This document shows positions 8,039 to 15,528 of a DNA stretch of 15,825 nt, one piece after another. Below the pieces are notes generated by a model that saw nothing but the letters and a program-made list of their open reading frames with translations, did not search any database and was not told the DNA's origin. Both the position numbers and the translations under genes were made by a program. The first letter of the stretch is position 1, and each line of letters opens with the position of its first letter. This stretch comes from Methanobacterium sp. (GTDB lineage: Archaea > Methanobacteriota > Methanobacteria > Methanobacteriales > Methanobacteriaceae), in the NCBI GenBank assembly GCA_003151535.1, contig PLXT01000108.1, forward strand, positions 4,549 to 20,373. Reading direction: 5' to 3'.

Positions 8039-8425
8039 TTATAAACAGATGTGTCTCCCATCAATATGATCAAATAGGCTTCCTATGATTGTGATTAACA
8101 TTCCAATAATATTCCAATGATAATCTTCAGGTTCACGTTTTTCTATAATTTCTATTGCTTGTCCAATTAGACGTAAATTATTAATAGCCATACCTAACCT
8201 CATTTTAGGTTGACCTGCCCCATATTCCCAGGATTCGAATTCTATGTTAACCATCCGATCCCCTAACACATCAGCTGTCTTTTGTAATAATAACCCCAAT
8301 TGTTCACTATCACCATGTCTAAATACATCAGCATGTATATAACCATCTAAAGTATCATCATCTCTACCTACTAACATTTTAAAAGCTAATTCAATATTCA
8401 CTGGACTCATAATAAGTTCTGACAT
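8039..8425 (-). CDS. hypothetical protein, 128 residues
   Basis: I do not recognise this protein. It starts MSELIMSPVNIELAFKMLVG and has no signal peptide. The composition suggests an alpha-helical soluble protein. The stretch RLGMAINNLRLIGQAIEIIEK (about residues 75-95) looks like a long amphipathic helix, followed by WNIIGMLITIIGSLFDHI (103-120), a hydrophobic helix too broken to be a clear membrane span. Translation is well supported: GAGGTGA lies 7 bases before the ATG, and a TATA box lies about 45 bases upstream. It faces the terminase-like gene tail to tail. It could be a virus-derived or island gene; nothing allows a functional call. Confidence 0.65.
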   Translation of the reverse strand: MSELIMSPVNIELAFKMLVGRDDDTLDGYIHADVFRHGDSEQLGLLLQKTADVLGDRMVNIEFESWEYGAGQPKMRLGMAINNLRLIGQAIEIIEKREPEDYHWNIIGMLITIIGSLFDHIDGRHICL

Positions 8426-8463
8426 TACGATTCACCTCAATACCAGTTTTATTAGGATCAATA

Positions 8464-8474
8464 ACTTATATAAT
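8464..8474 (-). promoter_or_regulatory. TATA box of the 128-residue orphan gene
   Basis: On the minus strand AATTATATAAG lies about 40-50 bases before the ATG. This predicts a transcription start near 8443 and a short leader of about 18 bases that includes the GAGGTGA ribosome binding site. Spacing fits archaeal promoters well. Confidence 0.5.
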
Positions 8475-8664
8475 TAATTATTAATATAAACATATAAAAA
8501 ACTATTAAAGTATTAAAAGAACTTGGTATCTACTCCCGTGTAGTAAAAATATTTACAAACTCCTTACTAAAACAGCCACATATGCCTAAAAAAACATAGA
8601 AAATAGCTAATACCAATAAAAAACGTTTAATAATAACTAAATTCCTGTTTAAATACAATTTATT

Positions 8665-8704
8665 CTTTAATATCTATATAAGCCTTATTATAAGGCAATT
8701 AAAG
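8665..8704. repeat. nested inverted repeat
   Basis: CTTTAAT (8665-8671) pairs with ATTAAAG (8698-8704), and within it GCCTTA (8682-8687) pairs with TAAGGC (8691-8696) around a TTA loop. Two perfect nested stems in non-coding DNA suggest an RNA hairpin or a protein-binding site. No T-run follows directly, so it is not an obvious terminator. Confidence 0.45.
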
Positions 8705-8871
8705 AAACTATGATTATATGTTAATTACTCGGAAAAATGAGTTAAATGAGACGTTAAACCACGATTATGTTCTAATTATGTCATGTTTATAACAAAATTC
8801 ACCATTAAACTCACTACTAAAAAAAATTATAAAAATTCAGACAAAAAAAAATCAAGTAAATAGAAATTCTC

Positions 8872-8891
8872 AAATATTTTTTGAAATATTT
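8872..8891. promoter_or_regulatory. 8-bp perfect inverted repeat upstream of the glycosylase gene
   Basis: AAATATTT-TTTG-AAATATTT is both an inverted and a direct repeat. It sits about 45 bases before the TTG start and immediately upstream of the TATA-like sequence, a usual place for an archaeal activator or repressor site. The AT-only composition makes chance occurrence easy. Confidence 0.25.
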
Positions 8892-8936
8892 AATGATCCA
8901 TATATTAGATGGTTTAAATATCAGGTTGGTGATTGT

Positions 8937-9845
8937 TTGATACTAAAAATACATCCCGAAGCCCCTTTTAATTTTGATTTAAGTGCCAAAATATTTTCTA
9001 ATGGCGATTCCCAAATTCAAAGTTATGAAAATGGTTCATACTGGCAGGTCATACATTTAAATGCTAGGCTTGTGCTGGTTACTATAAGGTCAACGGGTAC
9101 TGTTGATAATCCCGAACTTACTGTGGAGGTCTTGCCAGATAAAAATCTGGATAATGATGATGGTCTGGTTGTTACGTCTAATGTTACGACGATTTTTAAC
9201 TTAGATTTTAATCTGAAAAATTTTTATGACGATATGAATGTGGATGAAGTAATGTCCAAGTTAACAGCCTAGCTTAAAGGTTTAAACAGCCCCATAACCC
9301 CTACATTCTTTGAAGCTATTGTTTCTTCTATTATTGAACAGCAAATATCGTTAAAAGCTGCCAGAAGCATTGAAACACAGATGATAAAAATCTTCGGAGA
9401 TGCTCTAGAACTAAATAATATGATTTATTATGCATTCCCAACACCTAAAACTCTTTCTAAATTGGAAAGAGACGATCTTCGTTGTGTGGGTTTGAGTTTT
9501 AGAAAGGCTGAATATGTTATTGATTTGTCTAAAAATATTATGGATGATGCCGTGGATTTAGATGAGTTAAAAACTAGGGGTACACAGGAAATTATTGATG
9601 CACTGTTAAATATTCGGGGTATTGGTGTTTGGACTGCTGAACTTGCTGTTATTAGGGGTCTTCACAGACTTGTTGTGGTACCTGCAGATGATATTGGTCT
9701 TAGAAGGATTGTGTCCCATTATTATAACGATGGGAAACCCATTTCTCCCAATGAACTTCGGGAGATAGCTAAAATTTGGGGGAAGTGGGGTAGTCTTGCA
9801 ATTTTTTATTTGGTTGTTGCGGATTTAATGTCGTTAAATATTTAA
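8937..9845 (+). pseudogene. AlkA/Ogg-type DNA glycosylase, interrupted by in-frame TAG
   Basis: One continuous reading frame of about 302 codons runs from TTG 8937 to TAA 9843 with a single TAG at 9270-9272 (codon 112). Before it lies an AlkA-like N-terminal domain (residues 1-111). After it come LKGLNSPITPTFFEAIVSSI and IEQQISLKAA, then the helix-hairpin-helix GIGVWTAE (about 228-235) and DDIGLRR (251-257) with the expected catalytic aspartate D252. These are diagnostic of the superfamily that excises alkylated or oxidised bases. Total length fits an intact AlkA-type enzyme. GGTGAT precedes the TTG. Codon 112 may once have been CAG. Without readthrough only fragments are made: the N-terminal 111 residues or, from ATG 9381, a C-terminal part that lacks the first helices of the core. 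Confidence 0.8.
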
Positions 9846-9873
9846 TATTATCCCATAGCGGGTTTTGAGATAC

Positions 9874-9885
9874 TTTATTTTATAA
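9874..9885 (+). promoter_or_regulatory. TATA box of galE
   Basis: TTTATTTTATAA is centred about 27 bases before the galE ATG. Transcription would begin at or within a few bases of the start codon. No Shine-Dalgarno is visible in the 15 bases before the ATG, which agrees with a leaderless mRNA. Confidence 0.5.
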
Positions 9886-9906
9886 TGATTTACAGACATG
9901 TAGATT

Positions 9907-10893
9907 ATGATACTGATAGTTGGTGGTGCCGGTTATATTGGCGCGCATATTAACAAACAGCTTAACCTTAACGGTTATGAAACCCTTGTTTTTGATAATC
10001 TGAGTTATGGTCATGAAGAGTTTATTAAATGGGGAACTTTTGAACGTGGAGATCTTGGAAATGTTGATGATATCCGTAGAATATTTGAGAAGTATCCCAT
10101 AACTGCTGTGATGCATTTTGCGGCTTTTACATTTGTGGGTGAGTCTGTTGAAGATCCCCAGATGTATTATGGTAACAATGTTTGCAACACACTTAACCTG
10201 TTACGGGTGATGCTTGAATTTGATGTTAAGAGTTTAGTGTTCTCATCTACATGTGCAACGTATGGAGATCCTGTGGAGATACCTATTACTGAACAGCATC
10301 CACAAAATCCTATAAGTCCATATGGGCGTGGTAAGTTAATGGTTGAAAATGTACTTTCTGATTATAGTCGTGCCTATAATTTACGCTATGTATCTTTAAG
10401 ATATTTCAATGCTGCAGGAGCCGATCCCGATGCGGAAATTGGTGAACTTCACAATCCTGAAACCCATCTGATACCTTTAGTACTCGATGCAGCTTCTGGT
10501 AGAAGGGATAGTATCAAAATATTTGGCACCGATTATAACACCCCCGATGGTACCTGTATCAGAGATTATGTACATGTGACTGATCTGGCTGATGCCCATT
10601 TAAAAGCACTCCAATATCTTGAAGATGGTGGTAAAAGTGATTATTTCAATCTTGGAAATGGGAATGGATTTTCTGTTAGGGAAGTGATTGAGAAATCCAG
10701 GGAAATAACTGGTCAGGATATAAAAGCTGTTGAGGATGTTAGGCGTCCAGGAGATCCTCCTATTCTGGTTGGAAGTTCTGATAAAATACGTAAAATATTG
10801 GGATGGGAACCAAAATATGATGATCTGTCCCTGATAATAGAAACAGCATGGAAATGGCATCAAAAGATAAAAAAAATGAGTAGAATATATTAA
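9907..10893 (+). CDS. galE: UDP-glucose 4-epimerase
   Basis: This 328-residue extended short-chain dehydrogenase/reductase interconverts UDP-glucose and UDP-galactose, or the N-acetyl forms, using bound NAD. Seen in the sequence: the GGAGYIG nucleotide-binding loop (residues 6-12), the FVGES substrate loop, SSTCATYG (113-120), the catalytic Y139-x3-K143 (YGRGK), RYFNAAGADPDAEIGE (165-180) and CIRDYVHVTDLADAH, all typical of GalE. Length is normal. In Methanobacteriales such an enzyme may supply galactose or GalNAc precursors for pseudomurein, glycolipid or surface glycans. It begins 61 bp after the broken glycosylase gene and probably has its own promoter. It is convergent with galU. Exact substrate preference cannot be read from sequence. 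Confidence 0.92.
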   Translation: MILIVGGAGYIGAHINKQLNLNGYETLVFDNLSYGHEEFIKWGTFERGDLGNVDDIRRIFEKYPITAVMHFAAFTFVGESVEDPQMYYGNNVCNTLNLLRVMLEFDVKSLVFSSTCATYGDPVEIPITEQHPQNPISPYGRGKLMVENVLSDYSRAYNLRYVSLRYFNAAGADPDAEIGELHNPETHLIPLVLDAASGRRDSIKIFGTDYNTPDGTCIRDYVHVTDLADAHLKALQYLEDGGKSDYFNLGNGNGFSVREVIEKSREITGQDIKAVEDVRRPGDPPILVGSSDKIRKILGWEPKYDDLSLIIETAWKWHQKIKKMSRIY

Positions 10894-10904
10894 ACTAATT
10901 ATTT

Positions 10905-10928
10905 TCTTTTGTACAGAACATTTTTTTT
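10905..10928 (+). terminator. T-tract terminator of galE
   Basis: A TTTTCTTTT stretch and then eight T at 10921-10928 lie within 40 bases after the galE stop. T-tracts alone are efficient terminators in archaea. Confidence 0.4.
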
Positions 10929-10983
10929 AATGAGTTATCTTCCAAATCAAACAATTAATATGAATTATATAATTTAATTTGAA

Positions 10984-11000
10984 TATCTAAGTTTTAGATA
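10984..11000. repeat. hairpin between convergent galE and galU
   Basis: TATCTAA-GTT-TTAGATA is a perfect 7-bp stem with a 3-base loop in the middle of the convergent gap, so it could help stop transcripts from either side. No long A- or T-run adjoins it. Confidence 0.4.
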
Positions 11001-11058
11001 CTTTAATGTTAATTTAAAAGCTTTATGGTGGTTTGGGTTTTGTTTTTTTTATGTGTTT

Positions 11059-11907
11059 TTAGCACTTAACAATTTCTGTCATGTAACTCCTTAAATCTTC
11101 ACCAACCTCAGGATCTTCCAGTGCTAGTTCTATGGAACTTTTAAGCCATTCAACTGTGTTTCCTATGTCGTATATCTTGCCTTCAAATACATGGCCGTAT
11201 ATTTTGTCAAGGGATTTCATTGCATCTGTGAGTTGGATTTCTCCACCAACACCAGGAGTTAGGTGTTCTATGTGGTCGAATATTTCGGATGTGAGGATGT
11301 ATCTGCCTGTTATTGCAAGGTTTGATGGTGCTTCACTTAGTTTTGGTTTTTCAACAAGGTCTTCAATTTCATAAAGGTTGTCTGAAACTTTATTTCCCTT
11401 AATTATTCCATATCTTTCTACCTTTTTATCTGGAACCTTTTCAATGGCAATTGTTGATGCACCATACTTGTTGTAGATATCTACTAGTTGTTGTGTACAC
11501 GGTACAGTTGATCTGGCGATTGTATCTCCTAAAAGCACAGCAAATGCATCTCCATCCACATGCTTTTTAGCACATAGAATAGCATCTCCCAGTCCATTCT
11601 GTTTCTTCTGCCTCACGTAATAAATATCTGCCATTTCGGATATGGCCTCTATTTCATGGAGGTTCTCGGTTTTTCCACAGTTTCTTAGGAAATATTCGAG
11701 TTCGAATGATTTGTCAAAGTGATCTTCTATAGATCTTTTTCCCTTACCAGTTACTATTAGAATATCATCAATTCCCGATGCAACAGCCTCTTCAACAACA
11801 TATTGTATGGTTGGTTTGTTAAAAACCGGTAACATTTCCTTTGGTTGTGCTTTTGTGGCCGGTAAAAATCTTGTACCAAGCCCTGCAGCAGGTATAACAG
11901 CTTTCAT
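11059..11907 (-). CDS. galU: UTP-glucose-1-phosphate uridylyltransferase
   Basis: This 282-residue nucleotidyltransferase makes UDP-glucose from UTP and glucose-1-phosphate. The N-terminal signature AAGLGTRFLPATKAQPKEML (residues 7-26) binds the nucleotide. Further family motifs are QKKQNGLGDAI (100-110), LLGDTI (125-130, with metal-binding D128), RYGIIKG (165-171), VEKP (185-188) and GEIQLTDA (222-229). Length and motif order match GalU. The ribosome binding site GGGTGATC is about 6 bases before the ATG. Its product is the substrate of GalE, which is encoded next to it on the other strand. A TTTAAAAAAT sequence about 45-55 bases upstream on the minus strand may be its TATA box. A dTTP-using activity is unlikely given the GalU-type motifs. 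Confidence 0.93.
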   Translation of the reverse strand: MKAVIPAAGLGTRFLPATKAQPKEMLPVFNKPTIQYVVEEAVASGIDDILIVTGKGKRSIEDHFDKSFELEYFLRNCGKTENLHEIEAISEMADIYYVRQKKQNGLGDAILCAKKHVDGDAFAVLLGDTIARSTVPCTQQLVDIYNKYGASTIAIEKVPDKKVERYGIIKGNKVSDNLYEIEDLVEKPKLSEAPSNLAITGRYILTSEIFDHIEHLTPGVGGEIQLTDAMKSLDKIYGHVFEGKIYDIGNTVEWLKSSIELALEDPEVGEDLRSYMTEIVKC

Positions 11908-12036
11908 ATATGATCACCCACGTAAATTTTGATTAATTTGAACAGTAGAAATTTATTTTTTAAACACATTTATTTATTCTTTATAACTTTAGTATAAATT
12001 AAACATATTAATGGTAATGGTTTAATAGGAATGGAA

Positions 12037-12044
12037 TATATAAA
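12037..12044 (+). promoter_or_regulatory. TATA box before the rfbC-like gene
   Basis: TATATAAA lies 29-36 bases before ATG 12073, the spacing expected for an archaeal promoter with a very short leader. It falls inside the upstream extension of the reading frame and is one reason to prefer the later start. A second TATA-like AGTATAAATT near 11991-12000 could instead serve the upstream ATG at 12031. Confidence 0.4.
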
Positions 12045-12072
12045 ATTTTTGAGCAATCTAATGGTGTTTAGA

Positions 12073-12537
12073 ATGATTGAAGGTGTGATGACTAAAAATC
12101 TTAGGGTGATCCCCGATGAAAGGGGATGGCTTATGGAAATATTGAGGTGTGACGAAGATTTGTATGAAAATTTTGGTCAGGTCTACCTAACCACAGCATA
12201 CCCTGAGGTTGTTAAAGCATGGCATTTGCACATAAAACATAGGGATAACTTCACATGTATAAATGGGATGGTCAAAGTTGCGCTTTATGATGTTAGGAAA
12301 AATTCTCCAACCTATGGTGAGTTAAACGAATTTTTTATCGGAGAAAAAAATCCCCTCCTGATAAGTGTACCTCCACACGTTTATCATGGTTTCAAGGCCA
12401 TTGGGAGTGACACAACATTCTGTGTTAATGTGCCAACTAATCCATATAACTACAGTGAACCCGATGAATTTCATTTACCACCAGATACAGATGAAATACC
12501 CTATAATTGGATATTAGATGGAAAGAAACATGGATAG
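12073..12537 (+). CDS. rfbC: dTDP-4-dehydrorhamnose 3,5-epimerase-like cupin protein
   Basis: From ATG 12073 this is a 154-residue cupin of the RmlC/RfbC family. It reads MIEGVMTKNLRVIPDERGWL, the usual N-terminus of this family. It then has AWHLHIKHRDNFTCINGMVK (histidines near residues 51, 53 and 56), SPTYGE and PPHVYHGFKAIG. RmlC inverts C3 and C5 of dTDP-4-keto-6-deoxyglucose on the way to dTDP-rhamnose. This branch is shorter than classical RmlC (about 180 residues) and lacks its usual GLHYQ form, so a related sugar-nucleotide epimerase is possible. An in-frame ATG at 12031 would add 14 residues without family similarity, and a TATA box overlaps that extension. It is followed 114 bp later by rfbB, the preceding pathway step. 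Confidence 0.8.
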   Translation: MIEGVMTKNLRVIPDERGWLMEILRCDEDLYENFGQVYLTTAYPEVVKAWHLHIKHRDNFTCINGMVKVALYDVRKNSPTYGELNEFFIGEKNPLLISVPPHVYHGFKAIGSDTTFCVNVPTNPYNYSEPDEFHLPPDTDEIPYNWILDGKKHG

Positions 12538-12651
12538 ATAATAATATCTCAAAATTTAAACTTAATACCGATGTAATGATAATTGAATTTAAATTTAAAA
12601 AAAATTGTTTGAAAATAATAATATAATAATTTAAAATAATGGTGAGAAACT

Positions 12652-13584
12652 ATGAAGATGCTTATTACTGGAGGAGCAGGTTTTATTGGCTGTAACTTTG
12701 TTCATGAGATGATTGAGAAATATGATCATGACCTGGTTATTTTTGACAAGTTAACCTACGCTGCCAATCCAGAGTATTTAGATGATGTGAAAAATAAAAT
12801 AGAATTTGTTAAGGGAGATATTGGAAATTCAGAAGCTGTTAATAAGGTTATGAAAGATTGTGATATGGTTGTGAATTTTGCAGCCGAGACCCATGTTGAC
12901 AGATCAATTGAAGATCCCGGTGTTTTTGTTAAAACCGATGTTATAGGTACTTACAATCTGCTTGAATGTGTTCGGAAATATGATATTGAAAGGTACCTCC
13001 AAATATCAACCGATGAAGTTTATGGTAGCATAGATAACGGTTCTTTCAATGAAGAAAGCAATATAGATCCTTCAAGTCCCTACTCTGCAAGTAAAGCCGG
13101 AGCAGATGTGCTTGTCAGTGCTTATTATAAAACTTATGGTGCTCCTGTTCTTATAACACGAAGCAGTAATAATTTTGGACCTTACCAGTTCCCTGAAAAA
13201 CTCATACCACTGTTCATATTAAATGCAATGCAGAATAAACAACTTCCAGTTTATGGTGATGGTAAAAATGTTCGTGACTGGATATTTGCACCTGATAACT
13301 GTGTTGGAGTTTACACGGCCCTTATTAAGGGGAAACTTGGGGAAGTTTATAATATAGGTGGTGGAAACGAGAAAAACAACCTCGAAATCACCAATTTGAT
13401 ATTGGAAATTCTTGGAAAACCTGAAAGTCTCATAACCTTTGTTGAAGATCGTCTGGGACACGATAAAAGATACTCCCTCGATTCATCGAAGATAATGAAA
13501 CTGGGATGGAAACCAGAAATGAAATTTGAGGATGCACTCACCTTAACCATTAACTGGTATAAGGATAATGTCTCCATGTTTTAG
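12652..13584 (+). CDS. rfbB: dTDP-glucose 4,6-dehydratase
   Basis: This 310-residue extended short-chain dehydrogenase/reductase converts dTDP-glucose to dTDP-4-keto-6-deoxyglucose with bound NAD. Motifs seen: GGAGFIG (residues 7-13), LTYAAN (34-39), FAAETHVDRSI (76-86), STDEVYG (119-125) with catalytic T120-D121-E122, Y144-x3-K148 (YSASK), TRSSNNFGPYQFPEKLIP (169-186) and GDGKNVRDWIF. This is the RfbB/RmlB pattern rather than a UDP-sugar enzyme. GGTGAG lies about 7 bases before the ATG. It works with the neighbouring rfbC-like gene. The usual partners rfbA (thymidylyltransferase) and rfbD (reductase) are not in the window and must lie elsewhere if rhamnose is the end product. The stop is TAG. 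Confidence 0.93.
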   Translation: MKMLITGGAGFIGCNFVHEMIEKYDHDLVIFDKLTYAANPEYLDDVKNKIEFVKGDIGNSEAVNKVMKDCDMVVNFAAETHVDRSIEDPGVFVKTDVIGTYNLLECVRKYDIERYLQISTDEVYGSIDNGSFNEESNIDPSSPYSASKAGADVLVSAYYKTYGAPVLITRSSNNFGPYQFPEKLIPLFILNAMQNKQLPVYGDGKNVRDWIFAPDNCVGVYTALIKGKLGEVYNIGGGNEKNNLEITNLILEILGKPESLITFVEDRLGHDKRYSLDSSKIMKLGWKPEMKFEDALTLTINWYKDNVSMF

Positions 13585-13614
13585 GGGTTTATAGGGTTCA
13601 TTCCATTTTACAAG

Positions 13615-13675
13615 AACTCATATATATCCTATTTTTTATTTTCGGTTGAATTTATATTTAGAATGAGTTTTTTTT
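13615..13675 (+). terminator. T-tract terminator region of rfbB
   Basis: AACTCAT (13615-13621) can pair with ATGAGTT (13663-13669), which runs straight into eight T (13668-13675). A second T-rich stretch lies at 13630-13642. The loop is long, so the T-tract is the stronger evidence. The T-run overlaps the end of the convergent DUF167 gene. Confidence 0.35.
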
Positions 13676-13964
13676 AGAGGTATGGTTTTAATATTTTAAT
13701 CATGTCATCTTCGGATATATCATAGATTTTCAGGGTTTTATGATGACTTTTATGTCCGGATATTATTTCAACAGCTGTTTTGGTAATTTTTGAAAATTCT
13801 GTAATTATTTCTTTATTTGCTTTTCCCTTCTGTGGAAGCGCTTTTATTTTAACTTCAACTGATTCTCTCCATTGGTTGTAACCCGTTATCCTGAACTTAT
13901 CAGATTTTGGTGAAACCTCTATGTTGAGGAGTACTCCATCTTTGGTCGGGGTTATGGCCTTCAT
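13674..13964 (-). CDS. DUF167 (YggU) family protein
   Basis: This 96-residue protein matches the small alpha/beta DUF167/YggU fold: GVLLNIEVSPKSDKFRITGY at the N-terminus, VEVKIKALPQKGKANKEII in the middle (about residues 36-54), and IISGHKSHHKTLKI (67-80). The GKAN-x-x-(I/L)I and SG-x-x-S-x-x-K elements are the conserved core. Length is normal for the family. GGAATGATC precedes the ATG by about 2-3 bases. The family is widespread in archaea and bacteria and has no established function, so none is given. It is convergent with rfbB. Confidence 0.85.
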   Translation of the reverse strand: MKAITPTKDGVLLNIEVSPKSDKFRITGYNQWRESVEVKIKALPQKGKANKEIITEFSKITKTAVEIISGHKSHHKTLKIYDISEDDMIKILKPYL

Positions 13965-14096
13965 AAGATCATTCCGTTGTTTCGGTGCTTTAATCCAATT
14001 TTTCAGTTATTATATGGTTAAATTGTTCCTATTTTGTACCCCATCTTTATTAAGTTATTATTTAGGTTTTTAGAGTCCAGTTGAATAAGGAAAACA

Positions 14097-14129
14097 TTTA
14101 AATAGTGAGACGTAAAGAAATTGGTATGC
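14097..14129 (+). promoter_or_regulatory. stable-RNA promoter of tRNA-Leu
   Basis: Box A TTTAAATA (14097-14104) is followed about 25 bases later by TATGC (14125-14129), the box B type initiator known from methanogen tRNA promoters. Transcription would begin about 28 bases before the mature tRNA 5' end. Confidence 0.75.
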
Positions 14130-14155
14130 TCAAATAGTTTCATATTATTTGATCG

Positions 14156-14241
<86 letters not shown>

Positions 14242-14483
14242 TATTTTCTGATTTTAAATACATAATTATGATAATATTATTTATTCTACATTTTATCTAA
14301 AAATGAGACATTATTAAAAATCATGAATTATAATTATATTTTAATTTAGAAGTGAAGTTATAATTTAAAAGAAAATTTTTAATGTTAAATGGATATTTGA
14401 ATGGATATTCTACTCGTATTAACTGTTAAATATTTGAATTATACTTATCTTTGAATTATATGGTTAATTTGTTGGAATGTAAT

Positions 14484-14897
14484 TCAATTGATTATTATTG
14501 TGACTTTTAGTGGATTACAATCACGTAGATCCTTTATTAAATCTGTTTTAAGGTCAATTGCTCCTTTATCTGCATTTATCATGAGGGTTCTGCTGCATTT
14601 GAAATCACTCTTCCTTGAAACCATGTCGGTTGGATGGTCAAGGGTTAGTTTATGATGTCCATAACCTTTAATGGTATCAGCAGCATTTTCTGTTTCAAGT
14701 TTGAGAGTTATAGGTCTATTATCCTCCTTTATGGCCTGGGTTATTTCCCTGGGAATATTGTCCATTGATACCTGAGATTTTACTCCAATTATACAGTCTG
14801 CTGTTATACCAATATCTGGATCCTTTGTAAATTCCAGCGTTGTTTTATGTTTTGATGTGATATTAGGATGTCCCTTTACTATAAAGGTATATTCCAT
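14484..14897 (-). CDS. DUF371 family protein
   Basis: This 137-residue protein matches the archaeal DUF371 family. GHPNITSKHKTTLEFTKD (residues 9-26) is followed by DCIIGVKS (about 34-41), then GYGHHKLTLDHPTDMVSRKS (about 78-97) and CSRTLMINADKGAIDL (about 101-116). The family occurs mostly in archaea and has no known function. No membrane segment or signal peptide is present, so it should be cytoplasmic. The start is well supported by GGAGGT about 8 bases before the ATG. It is divergent from the GIY-YIG gene across 161-179 bp of AT-rich DNA that must hold both promoters. Confidence 0.85.
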   Translation of the reverse strand: MEYTFIVKGHPNITSKHKTTLEFTKDPDIGITADCIIGVKSQVSMDNIPREITQAIKEDNRPITLKLETENAADTIKGYGHHKLTLDHPTDMVSRKSDFKCSRTLMINADKGAIDLKTDLIKDLRDCNPLKVTIIIN

Positions 14898-15076
14898 ATT
14901 TTTAACCTCCAGGTAAGTAGTGATATTATGTTATACCATTAAAAATTTGATGTTTTCGTTGAATTAATGATGAAGATTATGGTGGAATGTTATTTGTATA
15001 TATGTTTTTAGATGATGGGGTTTAGATGGTAATGATAGGATATGTTTATGAATAATTTGTGGATGGGTTTTGTAAA

Positions 15077-15523
15077 ATGGTAAAAAAAGTTATATTAAAG
15101 GGCACTTATTGTCTTATAATTCATATCTGTAGTGATATTACCATCCAGGTTGGTAAGTTGGGTTCTTTTGATTTTGGTAAGGGTTTTTATGTTTATGTTG
15201 GCTCGGCACTTAATTCCCTTGAAAGTCGTTTGAAAAGGCATTTGAGTGATGATAAGAAGCTTTTTTGGCATGTTGATTATCTGTTAGCCGATTTAAATGT
15301 GGAGTTGGTTGAAATTGTTTTTGCGGTTGATAATGGTAAGTGGGAGTGTGCTCTTGCATCGGAGGTTGGTATGGAAGGGGTTGGAATTAAAGGTTTTGGA
15401 TGTTCGGATTGTAAATGTTCTTCCCATCTGTTTAAATTCGATGATCTTGATGGATCTGTTGGTGTGTGTATTAATTCCTTTAAGAAACTTTTATTGGAGC
15501 CTAAAAAATTAGAGGATTTATAG
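15077..15523 (+). CDS. DUF123 protein with GIY-YIG nuclease-like domain
   Basis: From ATG 15077 this is a 148-residue protein of the DUF123 family. KGTYCLIIHI is followed by GKGFYVYVGSALNSLESRLKR, the GIY-YIG-like core, where YVYVGSA stands for the second half of the motif. Then come HWHVDYLL-type (FWHVDYLL) and GFGCSDCKCSSHLFKF, a family hallmark with three close cysteines and a histidine. GIY-YIG domains cut DNA, and the cysteine/histidine group may bind metal. The cellular role of this family is not established. GTG 15059 is an alternative start that adds six residues; neither start has a strong Shine-Dalgarno, though GGATGGG precedes 15077. GTATATATG near 14997 may be the TATA box. The stop is TAG. 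Confidence 0.82.
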   Translation: MVKKVILKGTYCLIIHICSDITIQVGKLGSFDFGKGFYVYVGSALNSLESRLKRHLSDDKKLFWHVDYLLADLNVELVEIVFAVDNGKWECALASEVGMEGVGIKGFGCSDCKCSSHLFKFDDLDGSVGVCINSFKKLLLEPKKLEDL

Positions 15524-15528
15524 TGTGT

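Larger units (their letters stand above)
8426..8936. other. 511-bp non-coding stretch with inverted repeats
   Basis: There are no credible ORFs; the sequence is very AT-rich. It holds the promoter of the orphan gene on the left, a small CTAC/GTAG hairpin near 8531-8544, a nested hairpin at 8665-8704 and a perfect inverted repeat at 8872-8891 just before the glycosylase gene. A TATA-like ATATATTA at about 8900 could drive that gene. Confidence 0.6.

Noticed and set aside
8531..8544. CTAC/GTAG mini-hairpin
   Set aside because: The four-base stem is too short to separate from chance in AT-rich DNA.
9270..9272. TAG as a pyrrolysine codon in the glycosylase
   Set aside because: TAG is used as the ordinary stop of at least five other genes in the window, and the glycosylase family has no known need for pyrrolysine. 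Nonsense mutation or error is simpler.
12031..12072. Upstream ATG for the rfbC-like gene
   Set aside because: The extra 14 residues have no family similarity, and a good TATA box for the later start lies inside them. It is kept only as an alternative.
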